Below, one piece after another: positions 34,342 through 43,400 of a DNA stretch of 64,000 nucleotides. Each line of letters begins with the position of its first letter. The stretch's first letter is position 1. Made by a program: the position numbers and the translations under genes. The stretch is from Bdellovibrionales bacterium GWA2_49_15 (GTDB lineage Bacteria > Bdellovibrionota > Bacteriovoracia > Bacteriovoracales > Bacteriovoracaceae), in contig MEPP01000001.1 of the NCBI GenBank assembly GCA_001769855.1, positions 102,982 to 166,981 on the forward strand. The letters are read 5' to 3'. The notes under the pieces were generated by a model. It was not told where the DNA came from. It did not search any database and saw only the letters and a program-made list of their open reading frames with translations.

Positions 34342-35835
34342 CTAATGTAAGATTTTGTAGATATAAGCAATCACCGCCCGGGGAAACAGGCCGAATTGAA
34401 GCGTCATGACGAACATAATACCAGCCACGGCAATGGGCCCCATGAGCAGGCCGGTTTGCCGCCTTTCCAGGCCTTCTGTGGCAGGTTCCATATACATAAG
34501 CACAATCACCCGCAGATAGTAATAAACGGAGATTAACGAGCTTAAAACGGCAATCACCACGAGGAGCGTCCCGCCCTGACTCACGATATTGCTCAGAAGA
34601 ATGTATTTACCAATAAAGCCTGCCGTCATGGGAATGCCCGCCATGGCCAACATAAAAACGGAGAGGGCCAAAGCCAGATAGGGGCGCTTCTCGGCAATTC
34701 CCGCAATCTCGGTGAAACTGACATCCCGCTGATGGGTGTCGGCCAGCAAAATAACAATGCCCATGGCCCCCAGAGCGCTGAAAACATAAAAGGTTAGATA
34801 AACGATAATAGGAGCAGCTCCCGTCGACCCTTCCGCACACACCAACACTCCGGCCAAGAGATATCCGGTATGGGCAATGGAAGAGTAGGCCAAAAGACGC
34901 TTAAGCTCATGCTGGGCCAGGGCCGCCAGGTTGGCATAAAGCATGGTCACGGCGGCAAATAACCAGAAAATTACATAAAAAAGCTGTCCGTACTTACCCG
35001 GCAACATAAAATACAGCTGCTGAGAAATTTTGATTAAAGGAATAAAAGCGGCGAATTTCACGGCGGCACTCATAAAACCGGTGATGGAATGGGCCGCTCC
35101 CTGATAAACGTCCGGAATCCAAAAATGGAAAGGAAAGGCACCGACTTTAAAAAATAAACCGGCGAGAATGAGCAGGCCTCCCGCAGACAAAAGGGCAAGG
35201 GCCGCAACAGAGTCGGAGCTGAGCAAAAGTGAAATGGCACGCAAACCAAAAGTCCCGGTCGCCCCATAGACCAAAGCTGAACCGTAGACCAGCATGGCCG
35301 AAGCAGCACCGCCTAAGATGAAATACTTCAAAGAGGCCTCAATAGAATAGGAAGCGGTTCGTTGCATTCCCACGAGAACGTAAACCGCCAGTGACATAAT
35401 CTCGATTGCGATGAACATGAATAGAAGATGATTGGTTTGCGCTAAAAGGATCATCCCGGCCAGGGAGAAAAGCACCAACGGATAAATTTCTGGCAAAAGA
35501 CCTTCACGCTTCGACTGTCCAGTCACAAGTAACAGCGACAAGAAACCAATGCCCATGACGATCAAAGATAAAACACGGGTAAAGGGATTAAAAATTAAAA
35601 TATCGCCAAGAATGCTCACTTCAGGGGCATCGATGTTTTGCGCCTGAAAGATCATAATCACCAGAGTGCCTATTAATGATAGCCAAATTGAGCAACGGTG
35701 CCCTTTATCTCCTGCGGCGGCGGCAATGATCAGAGAAATCACCGCCAGAAAGGCCAAAGCTATCACCGGGCCCAAATCCCAAAGTTCTGCCGACCCAAGG
35801 GTGGTATATTTAAAGAGTTCGGTTAATCGATCCAT
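34342..35835 (-). CDS. nuoN: NADH-quinone oxidoreductase subunit N
   Basis: A 497-residue polytopic membrane protein, one of three antiporter-like subunits of complex I that pump protons. Motifs: ASLKYFILGGAASAMLVYGSALVYG, KVGAFPFHFWIPDVYQGAA and KRLLAYSSIAHTGYLLAG carry the conserved lysines and histidine of the channel helices. Length is typical. It is the last gene of the nuo operon, 18 bases after nuoM, and ends at a structured intergenic element. Confidence 0.96.
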   Translation of the reverse strand: MDRLTELFKYTTLGSAELWDLGPVIALAFLAVISLIIAAAAGDKGHRCSIWLSLIGTLVIMIFQAQNIDAPEVSILGDILIFNPFTRVLSLIVMGIGFLSLLLVTGQSKREGLLPEIYPLVLFSLAGMILLAQTNHLLFMFIAIEIMSLAVYVLVGMQRTASYSIEASLKYFILGGAASAMLVYGSALVYGATGTFGLRAISLLLSSDSVAALALLSAGGLLILAGLFFKVGAFPFHFWIPDVYQGAAHSITGFMSAAVKFAAFIPLIKISQQLYFMLPGKYGQLFYVIFWLFAAVTMLYANLAALAQHELKRLLAYSSIAHTGYLLAGVLVCAEGSTGAAPIIVYLTFYVFSALGAMGIVILLADTHQRDVSFTEIAGIAEKRPYLALALSVFMLAMAGIPMTAGFIGKYILLSNIVSQGGTLLVVIAVLSSLISVYYYLRVIVLMYMEPATEGLERRQTGLLMGPIAVAGIMFVMTLQFGLFPRAVIAYIYKILH

Positions 35836-35853
35836 ATCATTATCTCCAATTCT

Positions 35854-37386
35854 TTATTTTAGGAATGGTACGAGGCCATTGGCATAGAGATCCAGAGTCG
35901 CCTTGGATTTTGCAAAGAAAAACTCTGGAAAAAATCCAATCCCGAAAACTAAAATGGCCAGTCCCACCATGGCGGTAATTTCTTTACTGCTGATGTCGGT
36001 GAGATGATGAACACCTTCATGCTGACTGACCGGCCCGAGCATAACCATCTGGTAGGCCTTAAGGGCATAAACGGCACCAAGGATCACACCCAATCCGCAT
36101 ACTGCGGCAACGGTCGGGGCCACCTGAAAGGAGCCAAGCAGAATGGCAAATTCACCCACAAAACCATTAGTACCGGGCAGGGCGACAGAGGATAAAGTAA
36201 TGATCATGAAGGCCACGGCCATCATGGGAACAACCTTGGCCAACCCGCCAAAATCGGCCAGATTTCGAGTATGCATACGCTCATACAAAAAACCGACAAT
36301 CAAAAAGAGTCCACCGGCCGAGATACCGTGGTTGATCATTTGATAAAGTGAACCCGACAAGGCCACTTTCTCAAAGCTAAAAAGTCCGACGATGATGTAC
36401 CCCATGTGTGAGACAGACGAGTAGGCCACCAGTCTTTTAAAATCTGTTTGCCCTAAGGCACAGAGAGCACCATAGATGATGCCGACACCCCCTACCCCAT
36501 AGAAAAAAGGCTTCATCAAAGCCGCAGATTCAGGAAAGAAGGGAATCGCGATTCGCATCAGGCCGTAGGTTCCCATTTTTAAGAGCACCGCTGCTAGAAA
36601 AACCGAGCCAAGAGTGGGGGCCTGCACGTGAGCATCCGGCAACCAAGTGTGGAACGGCACGATGGGAACCTTTATGACGAAGGCCAGAGCAAAGGCCAAA
36701 AAGAGTAACATCTGAGGACTGCTCAAGGCCGCCCAGCAAGACGATTGGTCTAGCGGAAGGTTGATCGCATTAAAATTGCTCATGAGAGCGGAGGGAATGC
36801 CGGTGATTTGTTGCTGGGTGCGCACGAGATAAAAAATCGCCACCAACATAAGGAGGGAGCCGACCATGGTATACAGGAAAAACTTCACGGTGGCGTAGAC
36901 TCGTTCTTTCCCCCCCCAAATACCGATCATGAAAAACATGGGAATCAGAACAATTTCCCAGAAGAAGTAAAAGAGAAACAAATCTGTGGCCAAAAATGTT
37001 CCGTACATTCCGCTCTGTAACAACAGCACCATGGCGACAAAAAAGCGTTCTTTTTTAAGCGGGTTCCCGGCCTTAGGCCATGTTCCAAGAATTCCAATGG
37101 GTGAAATCACCGCCGTTAACATCACCAAAGGAAGCGAAATTCCATCAATCCCTAAGGCGTAAAAAATTCCGAAGGACGGAAGCCAAGCTGTCAGCTCGAC
37201 AAATTGAAATTCGGCAAGTTGTCCGTCAAAGCTATACCATAATTTTAAGGCCAATAAGAGATTCACAAGAGATGCCACCAGGGCCCAAGAACGAAAGTGG
37301 GCCTCCCAAGCTTTCGGCAGCAGAAACAAGATTACGGCCATCAACACTGGTGTAAAAATAATCCAACTCAGTAAACACGATGTCAT
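35854..37386 (-). CDS. nuoM: NADH-quinone oxidoreductase subunit M
   Basis: A 510-residue antiporter-like membrane subunit. Key segments: FYFFWEIVLIPMFFMIGIWGG with the conserved glutamate, KVPIVPFHTWLPDAHVQAPT, and TDFKRLVAYSSVSHMGYIIVG with the lysine of the discontinuous helix. It is part of the proton-pumping arm. GAGGAAG precedes the ATG. It lies between nuoL and nuoN as in the standard operon. Confidence 0.97.
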   Translation of the reverse strand: MTSCLLSWIIFTPVLMAVILFLLPKAWEAHFRSWALVASLVNLLLALKLWYSFDGQLAEFQFVELTAWLPSFGIFYALGIDGISLPLVMLTAVISPIGILGTWPKAGNPLKKERFFVAMVLLLQSGMYGTFLATDLFLFYFFWEIVLIPMFFMIGIWGGKERVYATVKFFLYTMVGSLLMLVAIFYLVRTQQQITGIPSALMSNFNAINLPLDQSSCWAALSSPQMLLFLAFALAFVIKVPIVPFHTWLPDAHVQAPTLGSVFLAAVLLKMGTYGLMRIAIPFFPESAALMKPFFYGVGGVGIIYGALCALGQTDFKRLVAYSSVSHMGYIIVGLFSFEKVALSGSLYQMINHGISAGGLFLIVGFLYERMHTRNLADFGGLAKVVPMMAVAFMIITLSSVALPGTNGFVGEFAILLGSFQVAPTVAAVCGLGVILGAVYALKAYQMVMLGPVSQHEGVHHLTDISSKEITAMVGLAILVFGIGFFPEFFFAKSKATLDLYANGLVPFLK

Positions 37387-37422
37387 AACTTCCTCACAAA
37401 GCTCAAAAAAACTTCAACAAAC

Positions 37423-39393
37423 TTAAGGCAATATCTTATAGGCCATCCACAACAGCACAATTAATCCGATTCCCAAACCTAAAGCGTAGGTCTGGATATC
37501 TCCTGTCTGAATCGTCCGAACTCGTTTTCCGAGATCTCGAGTGGCACGCCCGACTGAAACCACCACATTATCAATCACAAGTTTATCAATAATATTGGCA
37601 CTAAAATCTCCGAGCTTCCGCAAGGGATTTACAACCAGAAGATGGTAGCATTCGTCGACATAATATTTATTTTCCCAAAGCTTTTGCAGGCCGGCAGTTG
37701 AGGGAATAAATTGGGAGATATTGAACTTCTCTTTAAAGGATTTGAGCCCCAGAATAAAACAGCTCACGGCCAAGACGATGGAACCTCCCATAACCAGGCC
37801 CTCGTGAAGACTTAACTGCACCCCCACCAGGGGTAAATTGCGAGTTTGAATAACCGGATCAAGCCAGTGAGACAGCACATGAGGAATGTGCCCTAAAGCC
37901 GCCCCCAGTAAATGCGGAACACCTAACAGACCGCCAAAGGTTGCCAACACCGCCAAGACATAAAGAGGAATGAGCATGGTGGCAGGTGACTCATGAAGAT
38001 GGTGAAGTTTTTCATGATCGAGTCGTTCCGAACCAAAAAAAGTCATCGCCAGCATCCGTCCGGTATAGATGGCCGTTAGGGCGGCGGTAAACACACCGAC
38101 AAAAAAGAGGTGGGACTGCCCGCCGGGAAGAGCGATGGTGCTATAGAGAATTTCATCCTTCGAAAAAAAACCAGAAAAGATCGGGATACCGGAGATCGCC
38201 AGTGAGCCGGCCAGCATGGTGAGGTAAGTATGAGGGAGATGTTTTTTTAACCCGCCCATCTTGGTCATATCCTGTTCGCCACTACAGGCATGAATGACTG
38301 AGCCTGAACCCAAGAACAAGAGGGCCTTGAAAAAAGCATGGGTCATAAGATGAAAAACGGCAGTTTGGTAGGCACCCACGCCACAGGCCAAAAACATAAA
38401 GCCCAGCTGTGAAACGGTGGAGTAGGCCAACACTTTTTTAATATCTTTTTGAGCGATGGCAATCGTCCCTGCCATTAAGGCGGTGAAGGCGCCAATATTT
38501 GCCACCACAGACATGGCGACAGGAGATAAGTCAAAGAGCGGATTTAAGCGCGCAATCATGTAGACGCCGGCGGTAACCATGGTGGCCGCATGAATCAAGG
38601 CAGAGACGGGTGTGGGGCCGCTCATGGCATCGGGAAGCCAAACAAAAAGTGGGATTTGGGCCGACTTGCCGGTCGCCCCGACAAAGAGGGCCAGGCAAAT
38701 GGCCGTCGCCAGCGAGGCAGAAATACCTGGACCGCTTAAAATGGCACTGCGAATCTCAGTAATGGTTAAAGTCCCAAAGGTTTTATAGATCAAAAACATG
38801 CCGATCAGAAAGCCTAAATCGCCAATCCGGTTGACGATAAATGCCTTCTTTCCCGCATTGGCCTTCTCAGTATCCGCATACCAAAAACCGATGAGGAGAT
38901 AGGAGCAGAGGCCGACACCCTCCCAGCCAAAAAATAATAAGGCCAGGTTGTTTCCCATGACCAGCAGGAGCATGGCAAAGCAGAACAGATTTAAATAGCT
39001 GAAATATCGGCCGACACATTTTTCGTGGGACATGTACCCAATACTGTAGAGGTGGATGAGGGATCCGACTCCAGTGATAATCAAAACCAGCACCCCCGAA
39101 AGCCTATCGATGCGAAGTTCAAAGGGAATCTTGAAATTTCCGATTTCCAACCATTGATAGACAGTGCTGCCAAGAGCAGGACTCTCGCCCGGTTCCACGT
39201 GTCCGGTAATGCCACAAACCGCCACCACGGCCAGCACAAAGGCCGTGCCGATCGCGAAGGTGGCCACAAAACCGGACTCTAGGGCACTGGCCTTGGCAAA
39301 CCCTCGATGGAAAAGTGGTAACACAACACCATTGATCAAAAAGCCAACGAGAGGCAAAAGCAAGATTAGGACTGGAAGATTTGATTCGGTCAT
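37423..39393 (-). CDS. nuoL: NADH-quinone oxidoreductase subunit L
   Basis: A 656-residue subunit at the distal end of the membrane arm. The antiporter core has FFGWEGVGLCSYLLIGFW, KSAQIPLFVWLPDAMSGPTPVSALIHAATMV (read in parts) and KKVLAYSTVSQLGFMFLA. The C-terminal part contains the long lateral helix region that ties NuoL to the other pump subunits. Length compares with ~613-660 in other bacteria. AAAGGA precedes the ATG. Confidence 0.97.
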   Translation of the reverse strand: MTESNLPVLILLLPLVGFLINGVVLPLFHRGFAKASALESGFVATFAIGTAFVLAVVAVCGITGHVEPGESPALGSTVYQWLEIGNFKIPFELRIDRLSGVLVLIITGVGSLIHLYSIGYMSHEKCVGRYFSYLNLFCFAMLLLVMGNNLALLFFGWEGVGLCSYLLIGFWYADTEKANAGKKAFIVNRIGDLGFLIGMFLIYKTFGTLTITEIRSAILSGPGISASLATAICLALFVGATGKSAQIPLFVWLPDAMSGPTPVSALIHAATMVTAGVYMIARLNPLFDLSPVAMSVVANIGAFTALMAGTIAIAQKDIKKVLAYSTVSQLGFMFLACGVGAYQTAVFHLMTHAFFKALLFLGSGSVIHACSGEQDMTKMGGLKKHLPHTYLTMLAGSLAISGIPIFSGFFSKDEILYSTIALPGGQSHLFFVGVFTAALTAIYTGRMLAMTFFGSERLDHEKLHHLHESPATMLIPLYVLAVLATFGGLLGVPHLLGAALGHIPHVLSHWLDPVIQTRNLPLVGVQLSLHEGLVMGGSIVLAVSCFILGLKSFKEKFNISQFIPSTAGLQKLWENKYYVDECYHLLVVNPLRKLGDFSANIIDKLVIDNVVVSVGRATRDLGKRVRTIQTGDIQTYALGLGIGLIVLLWMAYKILP

Positions 39394-39397
39394 ATCA

Positions 39398-39694
39398 TTA
39401 TCCTTTTAAGGTCGCAGCATTCTCGGTCTTTATAGAATTAAAATGGCGATAGAGATTAACCAAAATGGACAGGCCGATGGCGGACTCAGCCGCGGCAATC
39501 GTGATGGTAAAAAAAACTTGAATCTGACCATCGACTTGCGAAAGATATTGAGCAAAGCCGACCAAAGATAAGTTAGCGGCATTCAACATCATCTCAATCC
39601 CCATCAGGATGATGATGGTATTCCGCCTGACCATCACTGTCAGAAGCCCCAGAGCGAATAAAAAAGCAGCAAGGACTTGAATCGTGGTTTCCAT
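39398..39694 (-). CDS. nuoK: NADH-quinone oxidoreductase subunit K
   Basis: A 98-residue membrane subunit with three helices. The conserved glutamates lie in MGIEMMLNAANL and in the third helix AAAESAIGLSILV. The start is ATG 39694 with GGAGAG just upstream; an in-frame TTG 12 bases earlier overlaps that ribosome site and is unlikely. Its stop lies four bases before nuoL. Confidence 0.95.
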   Translation of the reverse strand: METTIQVLAAFLFALGLLTVMVRRNTIIILMGIEMMLNAANLSLVGFAQYLSQVDGQIQVFFTITIAAAESAIGLSILVNLYRHFNSIKTENAATLKG

Positions 39695-39723
39695 ATTTCT
39701 CTCCAAACTTCGCCAATTTTTAA

Positions 39724-40266
39724 TCAGTCAAACTTACGTTTTGCCAACACCACCGCACCAACAAGAGCAATCAAAAGGGCCAACGAGATGGCCTCAAAGG
39801 AAATAAAATGCTGGGTAAACAATGAATGGGCCAGCACCTGGGAATTTCCTCCCAATTCAGCGATCATTGAACGGGTGAATATCCCACGCTGGGATTCGAT
39901 GACCGGCATATCGAAAGATTGCAGCACGGTGCGGGCAAGCAGGGTAAAAATAACACCGACGAGCAATAACGAGACCACAAAAAAGGGACTTTTCCAGTCA
40001 AATTTTTCGCCATCATGTTTAATATTAAAAAGCATGATGGAAAAGATAAACAGCACCATAATGGCACCGGCATAAACCACCAGCTGAATCGTGGCGATAA
40101 AATGCTCTCCGATCATCCCGTAGATACCGGCGGTAAAGATTAAAACGCCCAATAACCCCAGGGCACAGGTTAGTGGCTGCTTGGAAAAAAGCAGAACAAG
40201 ACCGCTGAGACCGGCAAAGATTCCTAATATGGTAATAACGCAATTTAAAAAATCTAAATTATCCAC
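39724..40266 (-). CDS. nuoJ: NADH-quinone oxidoreductase subunit J
   Basis: A 180-residue five-helix membrane subunit. The third helix YAGAIMVLFIFSIMLFN is the conserved NuoJ segment that takes part in coupling quinone reduction to proton pumping. The start overlaps the end of nuoI by eight bases, indicating coupled translation. Confidence 0.95.
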   Translation of the reverse strand: MDNLDFLNCVITILGIFAGLSGLVLLFSKQPLTCALGLLGVLIFTAGIYGMIGEHFIATIQLVVYAGAIMVLFIFSIMLFNIKHDGEKFDWKSPFFVVSLLLVGVIFTLLARTVLQSFDMPVIESQRGIFTRSMIAELGGNSQVLAHSLFTQHFISFEAISLALLIALVGAVVLAKRKFD

Positions 40267-40759
40267 GGCCTTTTACCTCCCGTTTGAGATGGTTTAAATC
40301 ATAGATAGCATCTTGTCGCGTGAGGACGGACAATTCATAGTTGCGGGACAATTTGATGGCATCCTTAGGGCACGCCTCTTCACAGAAGCCGCAGAAGCAG
40401 CATCTCAAAGCATCGATATCAAAACTTAACGGGCGCTTTTCTTTTCTGACACCGTAAGGATTGGCGCCCGCGTCTCTCTCATCGGCCACGATATGGATAC
40501 AGTCGGCGGGACAGACCGTTTCACAGAGAAAACATGCCGTGCAGTTTTCGGTTTTATTTTCATCCACAGAAATAAAATGCATGCCGCGAAAACGCTGAGA
40601 GTAGTTGCGTTTTTCTTCGGGATACATGATGGTATATTTCTTGTGAAAAACGAATCCCTGAATAAATCGCTTCAGGGTAATGATCATGCCTTGAACGACC
40701 GCCGCTAGAAAAAATTTTTCCTTGGCAGAATATTCTCTTGAGACATTGATTGTTCCCAT
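40259..40759 (-). CDS. nuoI: NADH-quinone oxidoreductase subunit I
   Basis: A 166-residue peripheral subunit that carries clusters N6a and N6b. Two ferredoxin motifs are intact: CTACFLCETVCPADCI and CCFCGFCEEACPKDAI, each giving four cysteines with exchange of the last one between clusters. An N-terminal amphipathic helix (GMIITLKRFIQGFVF) holds it to the membrane. Ribosome site AAGGAG. It lies between nuoH and nuoJ. Confidence 0.96.
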   Translation of the reverse strand: MGTINVSREYSAKEKFFLAAVVQGMIITLKRFIQGFVFHKKYTIMYPEEKRNYSQRFRGMHFISVDENKTENCTACFLCETVCPADCIHIVADERDAGANPYGVRKEKRPLSFDIDALRCCFCGFCEEACPKDAIKLSRNYELSVLTRQDAIYDLNHLKREVKGRG

Positions 40760-40780
40760 GCTTTCTCCTTAAAGACTCAT

Positions 40781-41863
40781 CTAGTTCATGAGGTACACAA
40801 CAACAGACATCCACACCACGTTCGCCAGGGCCAGAGGGAATAATATTTTCCACCCCAAATGCATAACTTGGTCAAAGCGAAAACGCGGGAAGGTCCAGCG
40901 CACCCAGATCATCACCACCATAAAAAAGCTGACTTTCAAAAACAGGCTTACGAACTGAAAAAGCGCCTTCAAATTTTGGGCCGCAACTTCCGACAGGCCA
41001 TTCATGGAAACTATCGTATTCAAGATTCTTCCCGTGCCTGGCAGAAGGTGATAGCCGCCAAAGAAGAGTGTCGCCAAAAGGGCCGAAGCCATGATCATGG
41101 CCACATATTCGGCCATGAAGAAAAGGGCGAACTTCATGGCACCATACTCAAGGTGATAGCCGGCGACGATCTCGGCATCCCCTTCCGGCAGGTCAAAGGG
41201 TAAACGATTGGTTTCGGCAAAGGTCGAAATCCAGAAGATCAGGGCCCCAATTGGGTTAATAAAAACGCCCCAGGCAGGCAGAAAACCAAAGAACTTTTGC
41301 TTCTGCCAGTCCACCATGAGATGTAAATCAAAGGTGCCATACACCAGCAGCATCGAGAGCAGCGCCAGCCCCATGGAAATTTCATAAGAGATTATTTGGG
41401 ATGAACCGCGCAGGGCACCCAGAATGGAGTACTTATTATTGGAGGCCCAGCCCGCAATGATAATGGGGTAAACTTCCAGACCAGCGAAGGCCAAAATAAA
41501 CAAAACGCCTGAATCAATGTGGGCGATCTGAAGATTAACAATCTGATCGCCAATCACTAAAAACGAGCCGAAGGGAATGATAGTCAAAGCGGCAAGAGGC
41601 GCTGCGAGGGCAAAGATCGGTCCGAGATGGTAGTACCACTTGTTGGCATGCTCGGGCGTCCAGAACTCCTTAAAGAAAAACTTGGCCACATCGGCAAAAG
41701 GCTGAATCAAGCCGAAGGGTCCGACTCGATTTGGGCCAACCCGACCTTGAATCCAAGCCGATCCCCGACGTTCGAACCATACCAAAAAAGGAATGACTCC
41801 GAGGCTCACCGCAAAGACGAACACAATTTTTGCCAACAATTGAACTAGTGTAAAAATATCCAT
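40781..41863 (-). CDS. nuoH: NADH-quinone oxidoreductase subunit H
   Basis: A 360-residue membrane subunit that forms part of the quinone-binding chamber. Typical segments: ERRGSAWIQGRVGPNRVGPFG near the N-terminus and the cytoplasmic loop LPEGDAEIVAGYHLEYGAMKFALFF, which contains the acidic cluster facing the quinone channel. Eight helices fit the family. Its ribosome site is weak. Confidence 0.97.
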   Translation of the reverse strand: MDIFTLVQLLAKIVFVFAVSLGVIPFLVWFERRGSAWIQGRVGPNRVGPFGLIQPFADVAKFFFKEFWTPEHANKWYYHLGPIFALAAPLAALTIIPFGSFLVIGDQIVNLQIAHIDSGVLFILAFAGLEVYPIIIAGWASNNKYSILGALRGSSQIISYEISMGLALLSMLLVYGTFDLHLMVDWQKQKFFGFLPAWGVFINPIGALIFWISTFAETNRLPFDLPEGDAEIVAGYHLEYGAMKFALFFMAEYVAMIMASALLATLFFGGYHLLPGTGRILNTIVSMNGLSEVAAQNLKALFQFVSLFLKVSFFMVVMIWVRWTFPRFRFDQVMHLGWKILFPLALANVVWMSVVVYLMN

Positions 41864-41876
41864 AAGCTACCCAAAG

Positions 41877-43400
41877 TTAAAATTTCTCCACAATCCTGGC
41901 CACTTCAAGTCCAAATCCACGATGCACAACCGCTCTGTTAAAAGACTGCGCAAGGCCGTCACTATTAACAAACGTGCCACTTTTTTCCTGCGTCGCAAGT
42001 CCCGGCATCAAGGCCTTGACATTTTTCAGGGCCTTAACTTCCTCAAGACTGAACACACCCCAGAGAATGACATTTTTGGCCGAGGCAATAGAGGGAATTC
42101 CGGCGCGTCCATTTCTAAATACAATGACCGTATCAAAACCGCTGATGGCACCTGAGTCGAGGGGCTTAATCCCGAGTGATTCAACCCCTTTCGTATTCGG
42201 GGTCTTATCGCTTTGACGAAGCAGATGATCCAGTGGCTTATTTTCAGCAGAGGTTTTAACTCCCGTGCCATTGAAATATCGAATTTCTAAACTGGGAGAT
42301 AATCTGGTCAAAAACTTTTTCAAACTTTCGCACTCTTCTTGAGTTGCATCGGTCCCCACCACCAGCAGGACTTTGGAACTGCTCTTAAGTGTCGAGGCGA
42401 CAAAGGGAACAACCGCTTCCCAGGTCGTTGCCACCGGTCCATGCCCCATGACATCCACCAACGGTGCGATAATCCGATTGGGATTCATCACCATCTTGTA
42501 GGAAAGTCGTCCCTCATCACAAATCCAATGTCCATTGACCTTAGCATTGTAAATGGGAGCATAACGGTAAATAATTTCTTTTTCCGAGTGCACTTCAATG
42601 TTGCATCCTTTGGCGCAGCCATCACAAATCGAAGGATCATGGCGCAAAAACCAAACGCGCTTTTGAAAACGAAAATCCGTCCAGGTGAGAGCGCCCACCG
42701 GGCAAAAATCGCTTAAACAACCTTGATAGTCGTTGTAAAGGCCTTTCTGCTCATCACCAACGGTCAGCTCTTTCTTGCGGCCACGATTCAGCATGACGAG
42801 ATCATTCGTTTTGGTAATCTCGTCGGTAAAACGCACGCAACGCTCACAGGCGACGCAACGATTCATGTTAAAGACAATTTTCTCGGAAAAGTGCCGGGTG
42901 CTGGACTTGGGAAACACCCTTTTTTCCTCAGCAAACGAACTCGATCGCGGCCCGTACTCATAGTCGTAGTCTTGCAGCTCGCACTCCCCTGCTTTATCAC
43001 AGACGGGACAGTCCAGAGGATGGTTGGCCAGAAGACAATCCAACACACCCGAGCGACTCTTCAATACTTTTTCCGAGCGCGTATGAACCACCATGCCGTC
43101 AGCGGCCGGGGTCGAACATGCCGTCATGAGCTTGGGTGCCTTCTCCACCTCGACAGTACACATCCGACAGGTTCCAGCGATGGATAACCCGGGGTGATAG
43201 CAGTAGCGCGGGATCTGCGACGCTTTGCCAACCCTCTCTGCCGCCTGCATGATTGTATCACCGGGGACAAACTCCACGATTTTGCCGTCCAAAGTCATTT
43301 TCGGCAATGGCTTTGCCTCTGGGCCGGTGGGAGGGACCGGCATTTTTTTATCGGAGCAGTAGTTTAAATCAGTTTCAGTTTTAGAGATTTGATTAGACAT
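41877..43400 (-). CDS. nuoG: NADH-quinone oxidoreductase subunit G, short form
   Basis: About 507 residues from ATG 43400, with GGAG seven bases before it; the start overlaps the end of nuoF by eight bases. The N-terminus binds the 2Fe-2S cluster (CYHPGLSIAGTCRMC and later CSTP), then the His/Cys 4Fe-4S site (HPLDCPVCDKAGECELQ) and the following CVACERCVRF and CLSDFCPVGAL region. CDGCAKGCNIEVH marks the start of the molybdopterin-oxidoreductase-like domain, of which only a shortened remainder follows. E. coli NuoG has about 908 residues and many others 680-800, so most of that domain is missing. Still expected to carry electrons from NuoF towards NuoI. Confidence 0.92.
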   Translation of the reverse strand: MSNQISKTETDLNYCSDKKMPVPPTGPEAKPLPKMTLDGKIVEFVPGDTIMQAAERVGKASQIPRYCYHPGLSIAGTCRMCTVEVEKAPKLMTACSTPAADGMVVHTRSEKVLKSRSGVLDCLLANHPLDCPVCDKAGECELQDYDYEYGPRSSSFAEEKRVFPKSSTRHFSEKIVFNMNRCVACERCVRFTDEITKTNDLVMLNRGRKKELTVGDEQKGLYNDYQGCLSDFCPVGALTWTDFRFQKRVWFLRHDPSICDGCAKGCNIEVHSEKEIIYRYAPIYNAKVNGHWICDEGRLSYKMVMNPNRIIAPLVDVMGHGPVATTWEAVVPFVASTLKSSSKVLLVVGTDATQEECESLKKFLTRLSPSLEIRYFNGTGVKTSAENKPLDHLLRQSDKTPNTKGVESLGIKPLDSGAISGFDTVIVFRNGRAGIPSIASAKNVILWGVFSLEEVKALKNVKALMPGLATQEKSGTFVNSDGLAQSFNRAVVHRGFGLEVARIVEKF

